Assembly (NCBI RefSeq): GCF_047345415.1
Contig: NZ_JBLFEP010000003.1
Coordinates: forward strand, 310,001-374,000
Direction: 5' to 3'
DNA length: 64,000 nucleotides
Source: Maribacter_C sp947494565
GTDB lineage: Bacteria > Bacteroidota > Bacteroidia > Flavobacteriales > Flavobacteriaceae
Made by a program: the position numbers and the translations under genes. Shown piece after piece: positions 29,006-39,916 of the stretch; positions within the stretch are counted from its first letter, which is position 1, and each line of letters opens with the position of its first letter. The notes below the pieces were generated by a model. It saw nothing but the letters and a program-made list of their open reading frames with translations. It made no database searches and was not told the DNA's origin.

Positions 29006-30316
29006 GTGCGGAAGGAGATCAATTTCAAGGTCGATGACATCCTAAAATTCAAGGCGGCGCTGCTCGAATGGGCACAACAATTTGAAGAAATAGTTTGGTT
29101 GGACAGTAATGAACACGAAACGCGCTATACTTCTTTCGATGCGCTATTGGCAGCTGACGCTTTGACCTCCATAATCAGCGATAGCACAGACGCCTTCATG
29201 AATTTGGAGGAGTATCAAAGTAGGACAAAGGATTGGATTTTTGGCTACCTGTCGTATGATCTCAAAAATGATGTGGAGAATTTGACCTCTGATAATTTTG
29301 ACGAACTCGATTTTCCAGACCTCTTTTTTTTTCAGCCCAAGCGGATCATTAGTATTTCAGGTACTGAAGTATGTTTCAAATACCTCAATATGGTTTCTGA
29401 CGAAATCGAGACCGATTTTAAATCGGTTTTAGGCTTGAAAACGGTCCCAACGGTTCAAGAACCATCCGTTGTTCCTATTCGTATACGCATGCGAATTTTT
29501 AAGGATGAGTATTACAAACGAGTCCATCGGATGTTGGCGCATATACATCGTGGTGATATTTATGAAGCCAATTTTTGTCAAGAGTTTTATGCCGAGGACA
29601 CGGAAATTGAACCCTTGGAGACCTACCAACAGCTCAATGCTATTTCGAAACCGCCTTTTGCCACCTATCTCAGGCTTCAGAATCAATATGTCTTATCGGC
29701 TTCCCCGGAGCGCTACCTCAAAAAATTGGGAGACAAGGTCATTTCGCAACCGATAAAAGGTACCGCTAGGCGCTCCTCCCAAAGAGATGAAGACCAGCGT
29801 TTGAAATCAACCTTACAACATGATGAAAAGGAACGTGCCGAGAACATCATGATTGTAGATTTAGTCCGCAATGACTTGGCGAAAAATGCTTTAAAAGGCT
29901 CTGTGACGGTAGAAGAACTCTGTGGGGTATATTCCTTTGAACAGGTGCATCAAATGGTGTCCACGGTTAGTGCCAAGGTCAAGGCAAATGAAAAACCGGT
30001 AGATATCATCAAACACACATTTCCTATGGGTAGTATGACCGGAGCACCCAAGGTTTCGGCCATGAAGATCATTGAGGAACTGGAATCCTTTAAACGAGGT
30101 GTATACAGCGGAGCGGTCGGATATTTTGCACCTGATGGAGATTTTGATTTCAATGTTATCATCCGCAGTATTCTGTATAACCAAAATAAAAGATACGTAT
30201 CTTTCTCAGTTGGTAGTGCCATAACAGCGAAATCGATACCTGAAAACGAATACGAGGAATGCCTCTTAAAAGCCAAGGCGATGCGTGAGGTGTTGGAAGA
30301 GTCACGAAAAGGATGA
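29006..30316 (+). CDS. pabB: Aminodeoxychorismate synthase component I
   Basis: 436 residues from a GTG start five bases after the FMN reductase. The chorismate-binding domain carries PIKGTARR with K251, the lysine that marks PabB rather than TrpE, then ERAENIMIVDLVRNDLAK and FPMGSMTGAPKVSAMKIIEE. It makes 4-amino-4-deoxychorismate for folate with a glutamine amidotransferase partner (PabA or TrpG), which is not in this window. Confidence 0.93.
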   Translation: MRKEINFKVDDILKFKAALLEWAQQFEEIVWLDSNEHETRYTSFDALLAADALTSIISDSTDAFMNLEEYQSRTKDWIFGYLSYDLKNDVENLTSDNFDELDFPDLFFFQPKRIISISGTEVCFKYLNMVSDEIETDFKSVLGLKTVPTVQEPSVVPIRIRMRIFKDEYYKRVHRMLAHIHRGDIYEANFCQEFYAEDTEIEPLETYQQLNAISKPPFATYLRLQNQYVLSASPERYLKKLGDKVISQPIKGTARRSSQRDEDQRLKSTLQHDEKERAENIMIVDLVRNDLAKNALKGSVTVEELCGVYSFEQVHQMVSTVSAKVKANEKPVDIIKHTFPMGSMTGAPKVSAMKIIEELESFKRGVYSGAVGYFAPDGDFDFNVIIRSILYNQNKRYVSFSVGSAITAKSIPENEYEECLLKAKAMREVLEESRKG

Positions 30317-30319
30317 TCT

Positions 30320-31147
30320 ATGAAATTTCAAAAGTCCCACTTAGAAGTATCCAATACTAAAATCTTCATCAGAAGTACCGCCCCGGAAAAGGTGAAAGGA
30401 GTTGTTGTATTGGTTCATGGCATGGGCGAGCATTCAGGTAGGTATGTTGACAGTGTGGTCCCGACCTTGGTCGACGGATCATTGGCAGTCGTACTCTATG
30501 ACCAGGTCGGGCATGGCAAGTCTAGTGGCAAAAGAGGACATTGTTCGGGTTATACCCTTTTGATGGAGATTTTGGATACTATCGTTTCGCGAGCAAGAAC
30601 TCTTTACCCACAGGTACCGTTTTTTCTCTATGGCCATAGTATGGGCGGTAATTTAGTATTGAATTACGCCTTGCGAAACAAAGCAGGGATAACAGGGGTA
30701 ATAGCAACTAGCCCATTTTTGAGATTGGCATTCAAACCGCCCAAATGGAAATTGGTGTTGGGCAAATTGATGATGCGCATCGCACCATCGATCACGCTGT
30801 CTTCTGGTCTTGATCCCAACGCAATATCTAGAATTCAAGATGAAGTTGAGGCGTACCGTAGGGATCCCCTAGTGCATGATCTGGTCAGCCCGATGTTTTC
30901 GTTTCCGGTCATCGAGGCCGGGGAGTGGGCCATTACCCATGCACAGCAGTTACGTATCGATACGCTATTGTGCCATGGCTCGGGAGATATGATCATTGAC
31001 CAAGAGGGAACGAAAGCGTTTCATGAGCATTCAAATAGCACCGATTTGCGGTTATTTGAAGGTGCCTATCATGAACTTCATCATGATAGTTGTCGAGAGG
31101 AGTTATTGGTATGCATAAGCGGCTGGTTGAAAGAGCGAATTGTTTGA
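30320..31147 (+). CDS. Alpha/beta hydrolase, monoacylglycerol lipase-like
   Basis: 275 residues. HGMGEHSGRYVD (oxyanion loop), nucleophile S107 in YGHSMGGNLVLNYAL, acidic residue near GSGDMIIDQEGT and His in YHELHHDS complete the serine-hydrolase triad. Resembles monoacylglycerol lipases and lysophospholipases (Hydrolase_4). Three bases after pabB and 12 before tilS, in the same operon. No signal peptide, so cytoplasmic. Confidence 0.9.
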   Translation: MKFQKSHLEVSNTKIFIRSTAPEKVKGVVVLVHGMGEHSGRYVDSVVPTLVDGSLAVVLYDQVGHGKSSGKRGHCSGYTLLMEILDTIVSRARTLYPQVPFFLYGHSMGGNLVLNYALRNKAGITGVIATSPFLRLAFKPPKWKLVLGKLMMRIAPSITLSSGLDPNAISRIQDEVEAYRRDPLVHDLVSPMFSFPVIEAGEWAITHAQQLRIDTLLCHGSGDMIIDQEGTKAFHEHSNSTDLRLFEGAYHELHHDSCREELLVCISGWLKERIV

Positions 31148-31159
31148 TACCTTTGAGCT

Positions 31160-32467
31160 GTGTTAGCCGAATTTCAAGAATATATACAAGGGCGATATCC
31201 CGCTTTAAAAGAACGAAAGTTTTTACTGGCGTGTAGTGGCGGGTTGGATAGTACGGTCTTAGCCCATTTATGCCACCGCGCCGGGCTGCAATTTGTCTTG
31301 GCACATTGCAACTTCAATTTGAGAGGTGTCGAAAGCGACCAAGACGAAGGTTTCGTCAGGGAGTTGGCGAACACGCTAGGTGTTCAACTGTTTGTAACTC
31401 ATTTTGATACAATGGATTATGTTTATGGAAATCAAGTTTCTATTGAAATGGCCGCCCGTGAATTACGCTATGCTTGGTTCGCCGAACTTATGAAGGAGAG
31501 CGACTTGGAAGTTTTGGTTACGGCACATCATTCCGACGACTCCCTGGAAACTTTTCTGATCAATCTATCGCGAGGAACAGGTATCACTGGTCTAAAAGGG
31601 ATACCGAGTTCGACGGTGTCCGTCGTGCGACCACTTCTGCCTTTTAGCAGATCTCAACTTTTAGAGTTTGCAAAAACGGAAGGTTTCACTTGGAGAGAGG
31701 ATAGCTCAAATCAAGAAACGGTACATTTGAGGAACAAAATCCGACTCGAAGTTGTACCCAAATTGAAGGAACTGCATCCTACTTTTTTGAACAATTTTCA
31801 GAAGACACAATCCCATCTTTCCGGTTCTGCCAAGATGCTCGAAGACTATATTCGTTTATTGAAATCGAAATTATTTTTAACGGAAGAAAACTATATCCGA
31901 ATTTCTATTGACGACTTGTTACAATTGGAACCCATTGGTGATTACCTCCACGCCTTGTTCGATACCTATGGTTTCAAGGCATGGAAGGATATCGAGGGTC
32001 TGCTGCATGGAATGAGTGGTAAGGAAGTACACTCCAAGACCCACAGATTGGTCAGGGACCGAGCGTATCTGCTCCTTTCCGAATTAGGGGAAAAGCCTTC
32101 GCATTCATATCTGATTCATGAGGGGGTCAGTGAAATCAAAGTACCGATTCATTTGATGGTTTCCGAGGTCAGTGCTATAGGTCTCACTTCGAAAAATATA
32201 CTATACGTTGATAAATCATCGTTAAAATATCCACTGATAGTCAGGAATTGGAAAAAAGGCGACTATTTTTATCCATTCGGGATGGTCGGAAAGAAAAAAG
32301 TATCCAAATTTTTCAAAGACGAAAAAGTGGATATGATCACGAAAGAAAAACAATGGCTCGTTTGCTCTGGTGAGGATATTGTCTGGATTGTGGGACAACG
32401 CGCCGATAATCGATTTAAGGTTTCAGGTCATTCTAAAAATATACTAAGGTTTACGTACGTCAAATGA
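31160..32467 (+). CDS. tilS: tRNA(Ile)-lysidine synthase
   Basis: 435 residues from a GTG start. The PP-loop SGGLDSTVLAHL (about residues 26-37) binds ATP; ARELRYAWF and TAHHSDDSLETFLINLSRGTG follow as in TilS, and the C-terminal domain (about 360-435; YPLIVRNWKKGDYFYPFGM, KKVSKFFKDEKV) is the TilS-C tRNA-binding part. It converts C34 of the CAU anticodon to lysidine so that tRNA-Ile2 reads AUA. Its stop overlaps the dsbD ATG by four bases. Confidence 0.96.
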   Translation: MLAEFQEYIQGRYPALKERKFLLACSGGLDSTVLAHLCHRAGLQFVLAHCNFNLRGVESDQDEGFVRELANTLGVQLFVTHFDTMDYVYGNQVSIEMAARELRYAWFAELMKESDLEVLVTAHHSDDSLETFLINLSRGTGITGLKGIPSSTVSVVRPLLPFSRSQLLEFAKTEGFTWREDSSNQETVHLRNKIRLEVVPKLKELHPTFLNNFQKTQSHLSGSAKMLEDYIRLLKSKLFLTEENYIRISIDDLLQLEPIGDYLHALFDTYGFKAWKDIEGLLHGMSGKEVHSKTHRLVRDRAYLLLSELGEKPSHSYLIHEGVSEIKVPIHLMVSEVSAIGLTSKNILYVDKSSLKYPLIVRNWKKGDYFYPFGMVGKKKVSKFFKDEKVDMITKEKQWLVCSGEDIVWIVGQRADNRFKVSGHSKNILRFTYVK

Positions 32468-34443
32468 AGCACATAGTATTACTTATTTTTTCTTTTTTTC
32501 TCTGTACTACACTGGTGGCACAAACCGATGAGGACCCCGTACTGTGGTCAAGTGAATGGAATAAAGTGTCCGATACCGAATACGAATTGGTGTTCAGGGC
32601 CAAAATATTCGAAGGATGGCATGTGTATTCGCAGCACACTCCAGAAGGGGGTGCCCTGCCCACGGAATTTACTTTTGTCAAAGCGGGAACCGACTACGAA
32701 CTGGTAGGGGAGACTTTAGAAAGTAAGACCGTGACGGAGTTCAGTGATATTTTTGAGGTAGATGAAACCTTCTTCAAAAAGGAAGCCATCTTCCGGCAAA
32801 AAATTGCCCTGTTGAATCCTGATGTTCGTCAAATCGACGCGAATATTTTTTATCAAGTCTGCAAAGAAGTCTGTATCCAAGGCGAATACGACTTTAATTT
32901 TGTTTTGGATGGAGGATCGGCCACGGTTGAAACCAAAGCGCTTGACGAGCGAAGTTTGGCCATGACCAATGCACTTAAGAAGGATTTGAAAAACAAAGAA
33001 CGACTTACAGGTGAAGGATCGGTAAGTGCCAAAGGGTCTGGTATCTGGGGTATTTTCGGATTGGGCTTTTTAGGGGGGCTGATCGCGTTGTTAACGCCCT
33101 GCGTATTTCCGATGATTCCCTTGACCGTGTCCTTTTTCACGAAACAATCCCAGAACAAATCAAAGGGCATTTTTAATGCCTTGCTCTATGGTTTTTTTAT
33201 CGTGTTGATCTATTTTCTGCTCAGTCTGCCCTTTCATGCTTTTGATTCGATCGATTCTCAAATCTTGAATACGATTTCCACCAATATGTGGTTGAACATC
33301 CTATTCTTTGTGATATTCATCTTTTTTGCCTTTTCCTTTTTTGGATACTATGAATTGACCTTACCGAACTCTTGGGGCAATACCATGGATTCCGCTTCCA
33401 CTAAGGTAGGGGGCGCAATAGGGATATTTTTTATGGCGGTCACCTTGGCCATAGTTTCGTTTTCCTGCACCGGACCTATTCTAGGATTGTTATTGGGAGG
33501 AACCGTCCTCTCCGAAGGAGATTTGGCAACAAACCTATCTGCGGGTATTACCGGTTTCGGTTTGGCCTTGGCCTTGCCATTTGCTTTGTTTGCCTTGTTT
33601 CCAGCATGGCTGAATTCCTTGCCGAAATCAGGCGGTTGGATGACCACTGTAAAAGTGGTACTAGGATTCATCGAACTCGGATTCGCTTTTAAGTTCTTAT
33701 CGAATGCTGATCTCGTCGGACATTTGGGATGGCTTAAACGGGAAGTCTTTGTTGGTATCTGGATTATTCTTGGGCTTTTGCTCACCGGGTATCTTTTCGG
33801 CTTGTTCCGATTTCCACATGATGGTCCGAAGAAAAAACTGTCTCCAGGCCGAAAGATTACCGCGTTCTTAAGTTTGGCCTTTACGGTGTATTTGGCACTC
33901 GGGTTAGTAAACACCGTCGATTTAAAACTTTTGAGCGGAATCCTTCCACCCGATTTTTACAGTGTGTACGAGAAGAAAAGTGATTGCCCTTTGGGTCTTG
34001 ATTGTTTTAAAGACTTTGAGGAGGGCTTGGCGTTTGCAAATCAAGAAAACAAGCCCATTCTACTCGATTTTACGGGTTGGGCCTGTGCCAATTGCCGAAA
34101 AATGGAAGAAAATGTATGGAGCGAAGCCGATATTTATCCTATCATCAAAGAAGAGTACGTACTGATATCACTATACGTAGATGACCGAAAAGAGCTTCCC
34201 GAAGCACTGCAATTTGATTTTCAGTATGAATCCGGTAGGGTTAAAAGTATCGAGACAGTAGGGCAGAAGTGGGGAACTTTTCAAACGCTGAACTTCAATG
34301 CCGCTTCACAACCTTACTATGTATTGTTATCACCAGATTTGGAAGTCTTGAATGCTGCGGTGCAATATACCGATAGGGACACCTATTTGAATTGGTTGAA
34401 TACAGGACTGCAACGATTCAACGCGACCGCAATGCGCAAATAA
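32464..34443 (+). CDS. dsbD: Thiol:disulfide interchange protein DsbD
   Basis: 659 residues. Signal peptide (about 1-20), an N-terminal immunoglobulin-like DsbD-alpha domain with the CxxxC pair in FYQVCKEVCIQGEYD, a membrane domain of about eight spans with conserved cysteines in LLTPCVFPMIPL and FSCTGPILGLLLGG, and a C-terminal thioredoxin-like domain with WACANC. It carries electrons from cytoplasmic thioredoxin to the periplasm for cytochrome c maturation and disulfide isomerisation. Start overlaps tilS by four bases. Confidence 0.95.
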   Translation: MKHIVLLIFSFFLCTTLVAQTDEDPVLWSSEWNKVSDTEYELVFRAKIFEGWHVYSQHTPEGGALPTEFTFVKAGTDYELVGETLESKTVTEFSDIFEVDETFFKKEAIFRQKIALLNPDVRQIDANIFYQVCKEVCIQGEYDFNFVLDGGSATVETKALDERSLAMTNALKKDLKNKERLTGEGSVSAKGSGIWGIFGLGFLGGLIALLTPCVFPMIPLTVSFFTKQSQNKSKGIFNALLYGFFIVLIYFLLSLPFHAFDSIDSQILNTISTNMWLNILFFVIFIFFAFSFFGYYELTLPNSWGNTMDSASTKVGGAIGIFFMAVTLAIVSFSCTGPILGLLLGGTVLSEGDLATNLSAGITGFGLALALPFALFALFPAWLNSLPKSGGWMTTVKVVLGFIELGFAFKFLSNADLVGHLGWLKREVFVGIWIILGLLLTGYLFGLFRFPHDGPKKKLSPGRKITAFLSLAFTVYLALGLVNTVDLKLLSGILPPDFYSVYEKKSDCPLGLDCFKDFEEGLAFANQENKPILLDFTGWACANCRKMEENVWSEADIYPIIKEEYVLISLYVDDRKELPEALQFDFQYESGRVKSIETVGQKWGTFQTLNFNAASQPYYVLLSPDLEVLNAAVQYTDRDTYLNWLNTGLQRFNATAMRK

Positions 34444-34513
34444 ACGATCGCCTGACCGTAGTCTTTTTTTATCCCATAAATTCTCCTATCTTTTCTCCCA
34501 AAACCCGAACGAT

Positions 34514-36907
34514 TTGAAACTATTGAGAAGAATAGGTCGCGTGTTAATGGTATTGGTTGGTATTCTAGCAATCGGTACGGCAATCTTTACATATTCACTT
34601 AAGCCCGATTATGATGGTGAGAAGACAATAGTCGGTCTATCGGCAGCGGTGGAAGTGTATTTTGATCGCTATGGTGTCCCTCACATCTATGGAAACGAAC
34701 CTGTAGATGCCTTTCGTGCACTGGGTTATGTGCACGCTCAAGACCGTCTTTGGCAAATGGAACTATTGCGAAGAATCGGCAGGGGAGGACTTTCGGAAGT
34801 TTTCGGTGAAACAACACTTGAAACCGATAAGTTCTTTTTAGCACTGGGTATAGATGAATCTTCTGCCCGCGCAGTTGCGAAACTCGATCCCAATTCTGAA
34901 GCGGTAGTGTTGTCCCAAGCCTATCTTGATGGAATTAATGAGTTCGTAAAGGACGGACCGACCCCATTGGAGTTTTACCTGACGGGGCTAGAGAAAACCG
35001 AATTTACCTTGCATGACATTCAGAACGTCTTTGGCTATATGGCCTTCAGTTTTGCTCAGGCACACAAAACGGATCCCTTACTTACCAAAATCAAGGATAG
35101 TTTGGGGAGCGAATATCTCAATGATTTTGACATTGCTATCGACCCCAAGAGTACTTTGATACAAAACTTCAAGGGAGCGCCCGGTAAAAATGGGCAGACC
35201 GAGGTGGTCAGCTCGGTAATCGAAACACTTGAGTCACTTCATATACCGCTGTTTGAAGGCAGTAACGGTTGGGTGGTCGGCCCGGAAAAAACTAAAAATG
35301 GGAAGGTGATTTTTGCCAATGACCCACATATAGGGTTTGCACAACCCTCGGTTTGGTACGAAGCGCACGTTGTCACGCCAACCTATGAAAAGTACGGATA
35401 TCATTTGGCGGGTATTCCCTTTCCTGCGCTCGCTCATGATAGAACCCTTGCCTATGGCATGACCATGTTCGAGAATGACGATACCGATTTTTATTATGAG
35501 GAGGTAAACCCTCAAGACCCGGACAAATACCGATGGAAGAATACCTGGGTCCCGTTTGAAACAAAGGCCTATAGTATCAGTGTTAAAGATGGGGATACTG
35601 TTGACTTTACGGTAAAAAAAACACGGAGAGGTCCGGTGTTAAGTGGGGTCATGAACGAAATAAGGCATGAGAAGCCCATATCAATGTGGTGGACCTATAC
35701 CCAAAATGAAAATCAAGCCATGCAGGCCTTATACGAAATGGCTACCGCTCGTAACATTGTGGAGTTCAAGGATGCCTTGCCCAAAATTCATGCCCCTGGA
35801 CTTAACATCATGTATGGTGATGTGGAGGGTAATATCGCTTGGTGGGCTACTGCCAAACTGCATAAAGTACCAGATAGCATAAACACCAAATTAATTCAAG
35901 TTGATCAGAAGGCCTATCCCGCCGAGCGTGAATATTTGCCCTTCACTGAGAACCCACAGGCAATAAATCCTCCTTGGCACTATGTATATTCGGCCAATAA
36001 TCAGCCTGATTCCATTGCCGGTCAATTGTACCCCGGGTACTACTTGCCGGAAAACAGAGCAAAACGCATTGTTGAACTCCTTGAACCTAAAAACGATTGG
36101 GATCGAGAATCGATAGGTGAAATGTTGACCGATGTGACATCCGCTGTCAATCCATCGATAGTGAAGAATTTATCAAAAGGATTGGATATCAAAGTACTGA
36201 ACTCGGTGCAGCTCGAACTTTTAGATCAGTTGTACAATTGGAAGGGTGATTATCCGACCAGTAGCGTTGAGGCGGCCCTGTATCACCGATGGATATACTA
36301 TCTTCTTAAAGATACTTTTGAGGATGAGTTGGGCGCAACCAATTTCAATCGATTGCTAAAAACACACTTGCTCAAGCGAAACATCGCCAAGATGGTCGCC
36401 AACCCGAGGTCTATCTGGTGGAACGATGTGCGTACCGAAGCAAACGAAAAGCAGTCGGACATGATTCAAAAATCATTTTCGGAAGCCTTCGCTTCGCTCG
36501 AGAATGACTTGGGCAAAGACCCTTCCGATTGGACATGGAATAAACTGCATACGTTGGAGCACGGGCACCCTATCGGGCAAGCCGGAGGTCTTTTGCGTTC
36601 TTTTTTCAACGTAGGACCTTTTCCCATACACGGTAGTAGGGAGGTTATCAATAATCTCGGATTTGGTTATAGTGCGACGGGCTATTATGAAGTGGGCTCC
36701 GGTCCTTCGACCCGAAGAGTAGTCGATTTTTCGGATATTGAGAATAGTATGAGCATTCTTCCTACGGGCCAGTCGGGAAATCCCTTTAGTAAGTACTATC
36801 AAGATCAGGCCGAAATGTATGTCAAAGGCGCGTTTCGAAAAATGCAAATGAACCGAACGGCGATTACGGAAGACTCCGATTCCAAATTGATTTTGATTCC
36901 CAAGTGA
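34514..36907 (+). CDS. Penicillin acylase family (Ntn) hydrolase
   Basis: 797 residues from a TTG start that gives an N-terminal membrane anchor or signal (about 5-27). The family's autocatalytic cleavage site precedes S250 in FEGSNGWVVG, so the alpha chain would end at G249 and S250 would be the N-terminal nucleophile of the beta chain. FANDPHIGFAQPSVWYE, the oxyanion-hole region, and GNIAWWATAKL are typical. Members hydrolyse acyl amides including beta-lactam side chains and N-acyl homoserine lactones; the natural substrate is unknown. Seventy bases after dsbD. A nested inverted repeat (ATTGTCAA 36907-36914, TTGACAAT 36947-36954) follows. Confidence 0.92.
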   Translation: MKLLRRIGRVLMVLVGILAIGTAIFTYSLKPDYDGEKTIVGLSAAVEVYFDRYGVPHIYGNEPVDAFRALGYVHAQDRLWQMELLRRIGRGGLSEVFGETTLETDKFFLALGIDESSARAVAKLDPNSEAVVLSQAYLDGINEFVKDGPTPLEFYLTGLEKTEFTLHDIQNVFGYMAFSFAQAHKTDPLLTKIKDSLGSEYLNDFDIAIDPKSTLIQNFKGAPGKNGQTEVVSSVIETLESLHIPLFEGSNGWVVGPEKTKNGKVIFANDPHIGFAQPSVWYEAHVVTPTYEKYGYHLAGIPFPALAHDRTLAYGMTMFENDDTDFYYEEVNPQDPDKYRWKNTWVPFETKAYSISVKDGDTVDFTVKKTRRGPVLSGVMNEIRHEKPISMWWTYTQNENQAMQALYEMATARNIVEFKDALPKIHAPGLNIMYGDVEGNIAWWATAKLHKVPDSINTKLIQVDQKAYPAEREYLPFTENPQAINPPWHYVYSANNQPDSIAGQLYPGYYLPENRAKRIVELLEPKNDWDRESIGEMLTDVTSAVNPSIVKNLSKGLDIKVLNSVQLELLDQLYNWKGDYPTSSVEAALYHRWIYYLLKDTFEDELGATNFNRLLKTHLLKRNIAKMVANPRSIWWNDVRTEANEKQSDMIQKSFSEAFASLENDLGKDPSDWTWNKLHTLEHGHPIGQAGGLLRSFFNVGPFPIHGSREVINNLGFGYSATGYYEVGSGPSTRRVVDFSDIENSMSILPTGQSGNPFSKYYQDQAEMYVKGAFRKMQMNRTAITEDSDSKLILIPK

Positions 36908-37121
36908 TTGTCAATTTTAACGGTCATTTCTGTTAAGCTTTCCAATTTGACAATAAACATCTGCGAATTTTATGGAATTCCTGATAAGTTTCATTTCCCC
37001 TTTATTTTAAGATTTTTTTAGTATCTTCAAAGAAAAGAATTGACTTTTCCACAACCCTATTATGAATGGGAGTTAGGGCCTTCTATATGGGCTTGAAACC
37101 CAATGAAACCAACCGATTAAG

Positions 37122-39899
37122 ATGAGAAGAACACTATTTTCGTTGTTGTTTCTCATGGCAAGTACTATTGTCATGGGTCAAACCGAAGAGCCAAAAATCA
37201 CCATTTCCTTCACTGATACCAATGTACGAGAGGTGATGAAGTCCATTGAGGAAAAAACCCAGTTGAACTTTTATTATGTTGATGACTGGTTGAGCAATGA
37301 AGCGATTTCCGGCTCATATACCGATGTTGCAGTGACGGATATATTGGATGCTATTTTCCAGAATACGATCATCAATTATTACGTGCTGGATGGAGAGAAA
37401 GTCATTTTGACCCAAAACAACATCATTTACGATGAACTGCCCAATGGTTTTTTTGATAAATCAGGACAGGAAACAATACAGGTGGGGGAAACGGAGGAGT
37501 CTACCGAAGCATTGAATCCGGTCTTCTTTCCGGAACAACAATCTCGGTTACAACGGCGGGTCGAGACCGTTAGAATAGGTAAAGAAACTCTGGAAGGCCA
37601 GAAGCGGCGGTATACCCTTACCGGGTATGTCATGAATGCCAAAACCGGTAAGCCAATTCCGGACCTTTCCTTAGTGGTTCGAAATCGAAAGATCGGCACA
37701 GTGACCGATGAGAACGGTTTTTATGAAATCGCCCTTCCGCCAGGAGAAAATCTTTTTGAAACCAAGGCCCTTGGTATCGAGACCCAGCGTAAAAGAGTGG
37801 TGATCTACAATGACGGGCGTCTTGATTTTAGTTTGAACGAGAATATCGAACAATTGGATGAAGTGGTCGTTGAGGCCGATAAAGCAAAGAACGTGGAGGA
37901 AGAGATTACGGGGTCTACGACGATAGAGTCGGAAGAAACCAAGGATATCCCTATGGTTTTGGGAGAACGGAACATCCTTTCAGTCGCTACCCAACTACCG
38001 GGCATCACCAATGCGGGCGAGGGGGCTTCCGGACTTAATGTAAGGGGAGGTAAAACCGACCAGAACCTGATTCTACTAGATGAAGGAGTCGTCTATAATC
38101 CAACTCATTTTTTCGGAATATTCCAGGCCTTAAACCCTTTTGCAACAAAAGGAGTGGATATCTATAAAGGCAACGTACCTGCTGAATTTGGTGGACGCCT
38201 ATCGTCCGTGTTCGATATCACCACGATTGATGGAAATACCGAAGAATTTTCAGGGGAAGCCTCCATTGGTCCCGTGACCGGTAACTTAATGTTGGAGATT
38301 CCCGTGGTCAAAGATAAATCTTCCTTGGTGATAGGCGGTAGGGGCGCGTATTCCGATTGGATATTGCAGTCTTTAGACGATGAATCGTTAAATAACAGTT
38401 CGGCTTCCTTTTATGATATCGTCGCTAATTATACCCATAAGATCAATGAGAATAATCAGGTGAAGGCTACCGGGTATTACAGTGAGGATTCTTTCAGTAT
38501 CACCTCGGACTCTTTGTTCGGGTACAGTAACCGAATGTTTTCAGTGGATTGGAAGCATAAGTTCAATGAAAAGAACAACGGTAGTCTGTCGTTGGCCAAT
38601 AGTAAATATGCCTTTGACATCGATTTTGACGGTCAGGCGAACAATGACTTTTTATTAGGATACAGTGTTGAGGAAACAGAAGCCAAACTCAAGTTCAAAT
38701 ATCTGATGAACGACGTGCATACGTTTGATTATGGAGTTGCGGCAAAATTGTATAGTGTGAATCCCGGGTTTATTCGACCTACGGGGGGTGAATCCATTAT
38801 CAGTTCGTTTGCAGTGCCCGAAGATCGAGCGTTGGAAGGTGCGATTTATATCAGTGATGAGATCAATCTCGGGGATAAGGTCGGACTTAGCGCAGGATTG
38901 CGGTACTCATACTATACCGCTCTAGGACCTTCTACCCAACGAATTTATGCCGATGGACAGCCGAGAAATCAAGCAACGTTGATCGGAAGTACCGATTTTG
39001 ATGACAACGAGACCATAGAAACGTACGGAGGACCGGAATTTCGCGTATCGGGTAGATATTCGTTTACGCCGGATTTTTCTTTGAAAGCCGGTTTCAATAG
39101 TATGTACCAATACATACATACCTTGTCGAATACCACCACCGTTTCACCCATCGATACCTGGAAACTTTCAGACTCGAACATCAGACCACAGCGTTCCAAT
39201 CAATACAGCTTAGGGCTCTTCAAGAATTTTGATGATGATCTTTACGAATTAAGTATCGAAGGATACTATAAGACCTCGGAAGATATTTTGGATTTCAAGA
39301 CAGGTGCTCAGCTACTGTTGAACGACACCATTGAACAAGAGGTGTTGCAAGGAGAGGGACAAGCTTATGGCGTAGAATTTCTGTTGCGGAAGAACTCTGG
39401 CAAATTGAACGGTTGGTTGGGTTATACCTACTCGCGATCACTCATAAAATTCGCAAGTGAGTTTTCGGAAGAGCGAATCAATGGTGGGGAATTTTTCCCA
39501 TCCAATTTCGATAAGCCGCATGATGTGAGTTTGGTGGCCAATTACAAGTTTACGACACGGTACAGTGCATCCCTCAATTTTTCGTATCAGACAGGTCGTC
39601 CGGTAACCTATCCGATCGGGCAGTACAATTTCAATAATTCCGAATATGTGTTTTATAGCAATCGAAATGAATTTAGAATTCCCGATTACTTTCGAATGGA
39701 TATTGGGATCAATATTGAGGGAAATCACAAGATCAAAAAGTTCGCACATAGTTTCTGGAATATTTCGGTCTATAATGTCTTGGGACGTGCGAATCCGTAT
39801 TCCGTATTCTTTGTGTCCGAAGATGGTGGGGTAAAGGCATTCAAGAGCTCAATATTCGCAATTCCGATCCCTTCGATTACCTATAATTTTAAGTTCTAA
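37122..39899 (+). CDS. TonB-dependent receptor with STN domain
   Basis: 925 residues. Signal peptide (about 1-20), a secretin/TonB short N-terminal (STN) domain (about 25-95; ITISFTDTNVREVMKSIEEK), a carboxypeptidase-regulatory-like domain (about 165-245; GYVMNAKTGKPIPDLSL), plug (about 265-380; SGLNVRGGKTDQNLILLDEG) and a barrel ending SITYNFKF. STN domains often talk to an anti-sigma factor, but no FecR/sigma pair is nearby. It heads a run in which six DUF4249 lipoproteins follow within 1-17 bases of each other, so those are likely its surface or periplasmic partners. Confidence 0.93.
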   Translation: MRRTLFSLLFLMASTIVMGQTEEPKITISFTDTNVREVMKSIEEKTQLNFYYVDDWLSNEAISGSYTDVAVTDILDAIFQNTIINYYVLDGEKVILTQNNIIYDELPNGFFDKSGQETIQVGETEESTEALNPVFFPEQQSRLQRRVETVRIGKETLEGQKRRYTLTGYVMNAKTGKPIPDLSLVVRNRKIGTVTDENGFYEIALPPGENLFETKALGIETQRKRVVIYNDGRLDFSLNENIEQLDEVVVEADKAKNVEEEITGSTTIESEETKDIPMVLGERNILSVATQLPGITNAGEGASGLNVRGGKTDQNLILLDEGVVYNPTHFFGIFQALNPFATKGVDIYKGNVPAEFGGRLSSVFDITTIDGNTEEFSGEASIGPVTGNLMLEIPVVKDKSSLVIGGRGAYSDWILQSLDDESLNNSSASFYDIVANYTHKINENNQVKATGYYSEDSFSITSDSLFGYSNRMFSVDWKHKFNEKNNGSLSLANSKYAFDIDFDGQANNDFLLGYSVEETEAKLKFKYLMNDVHTFDYGVAAKLYSVNPGFIRPTGGESIISSFAVPEDRALEGAIYISDEINLGDKVGLSAGLRYSYYTALGPSTQRIYADGQPRNQATLIGSTDFDDNETIETYGGPEFRVSGRYSFTPDFSLKAGFNSMYQYIHTLSNTTTVSPIDTWKLSDSNIRPQRSNQYSLGLFKNFDDDLYELSIEGYYKTSEDILDFKTGAQLLLNDTIEQEVLQGEGQAYGVEFLLRKNSGKLNGWLGYTYSRSLIKFASEFSEERINGGEFFPSNFDKPHDVSLVANYKFTTRYSASLNFSYQTGRPVTYPIGQYNFNNSEYVFYSNRNEFRIPDYFRMDIGINIEGNHKIKKFAHSFWNISVYNVLGRANPYSVFFVSEDGGVKAFKSSIFAIPIPSITYNFKF

Positions 39900-39916
39900 T
39901 AGCGGAATTTGACCCT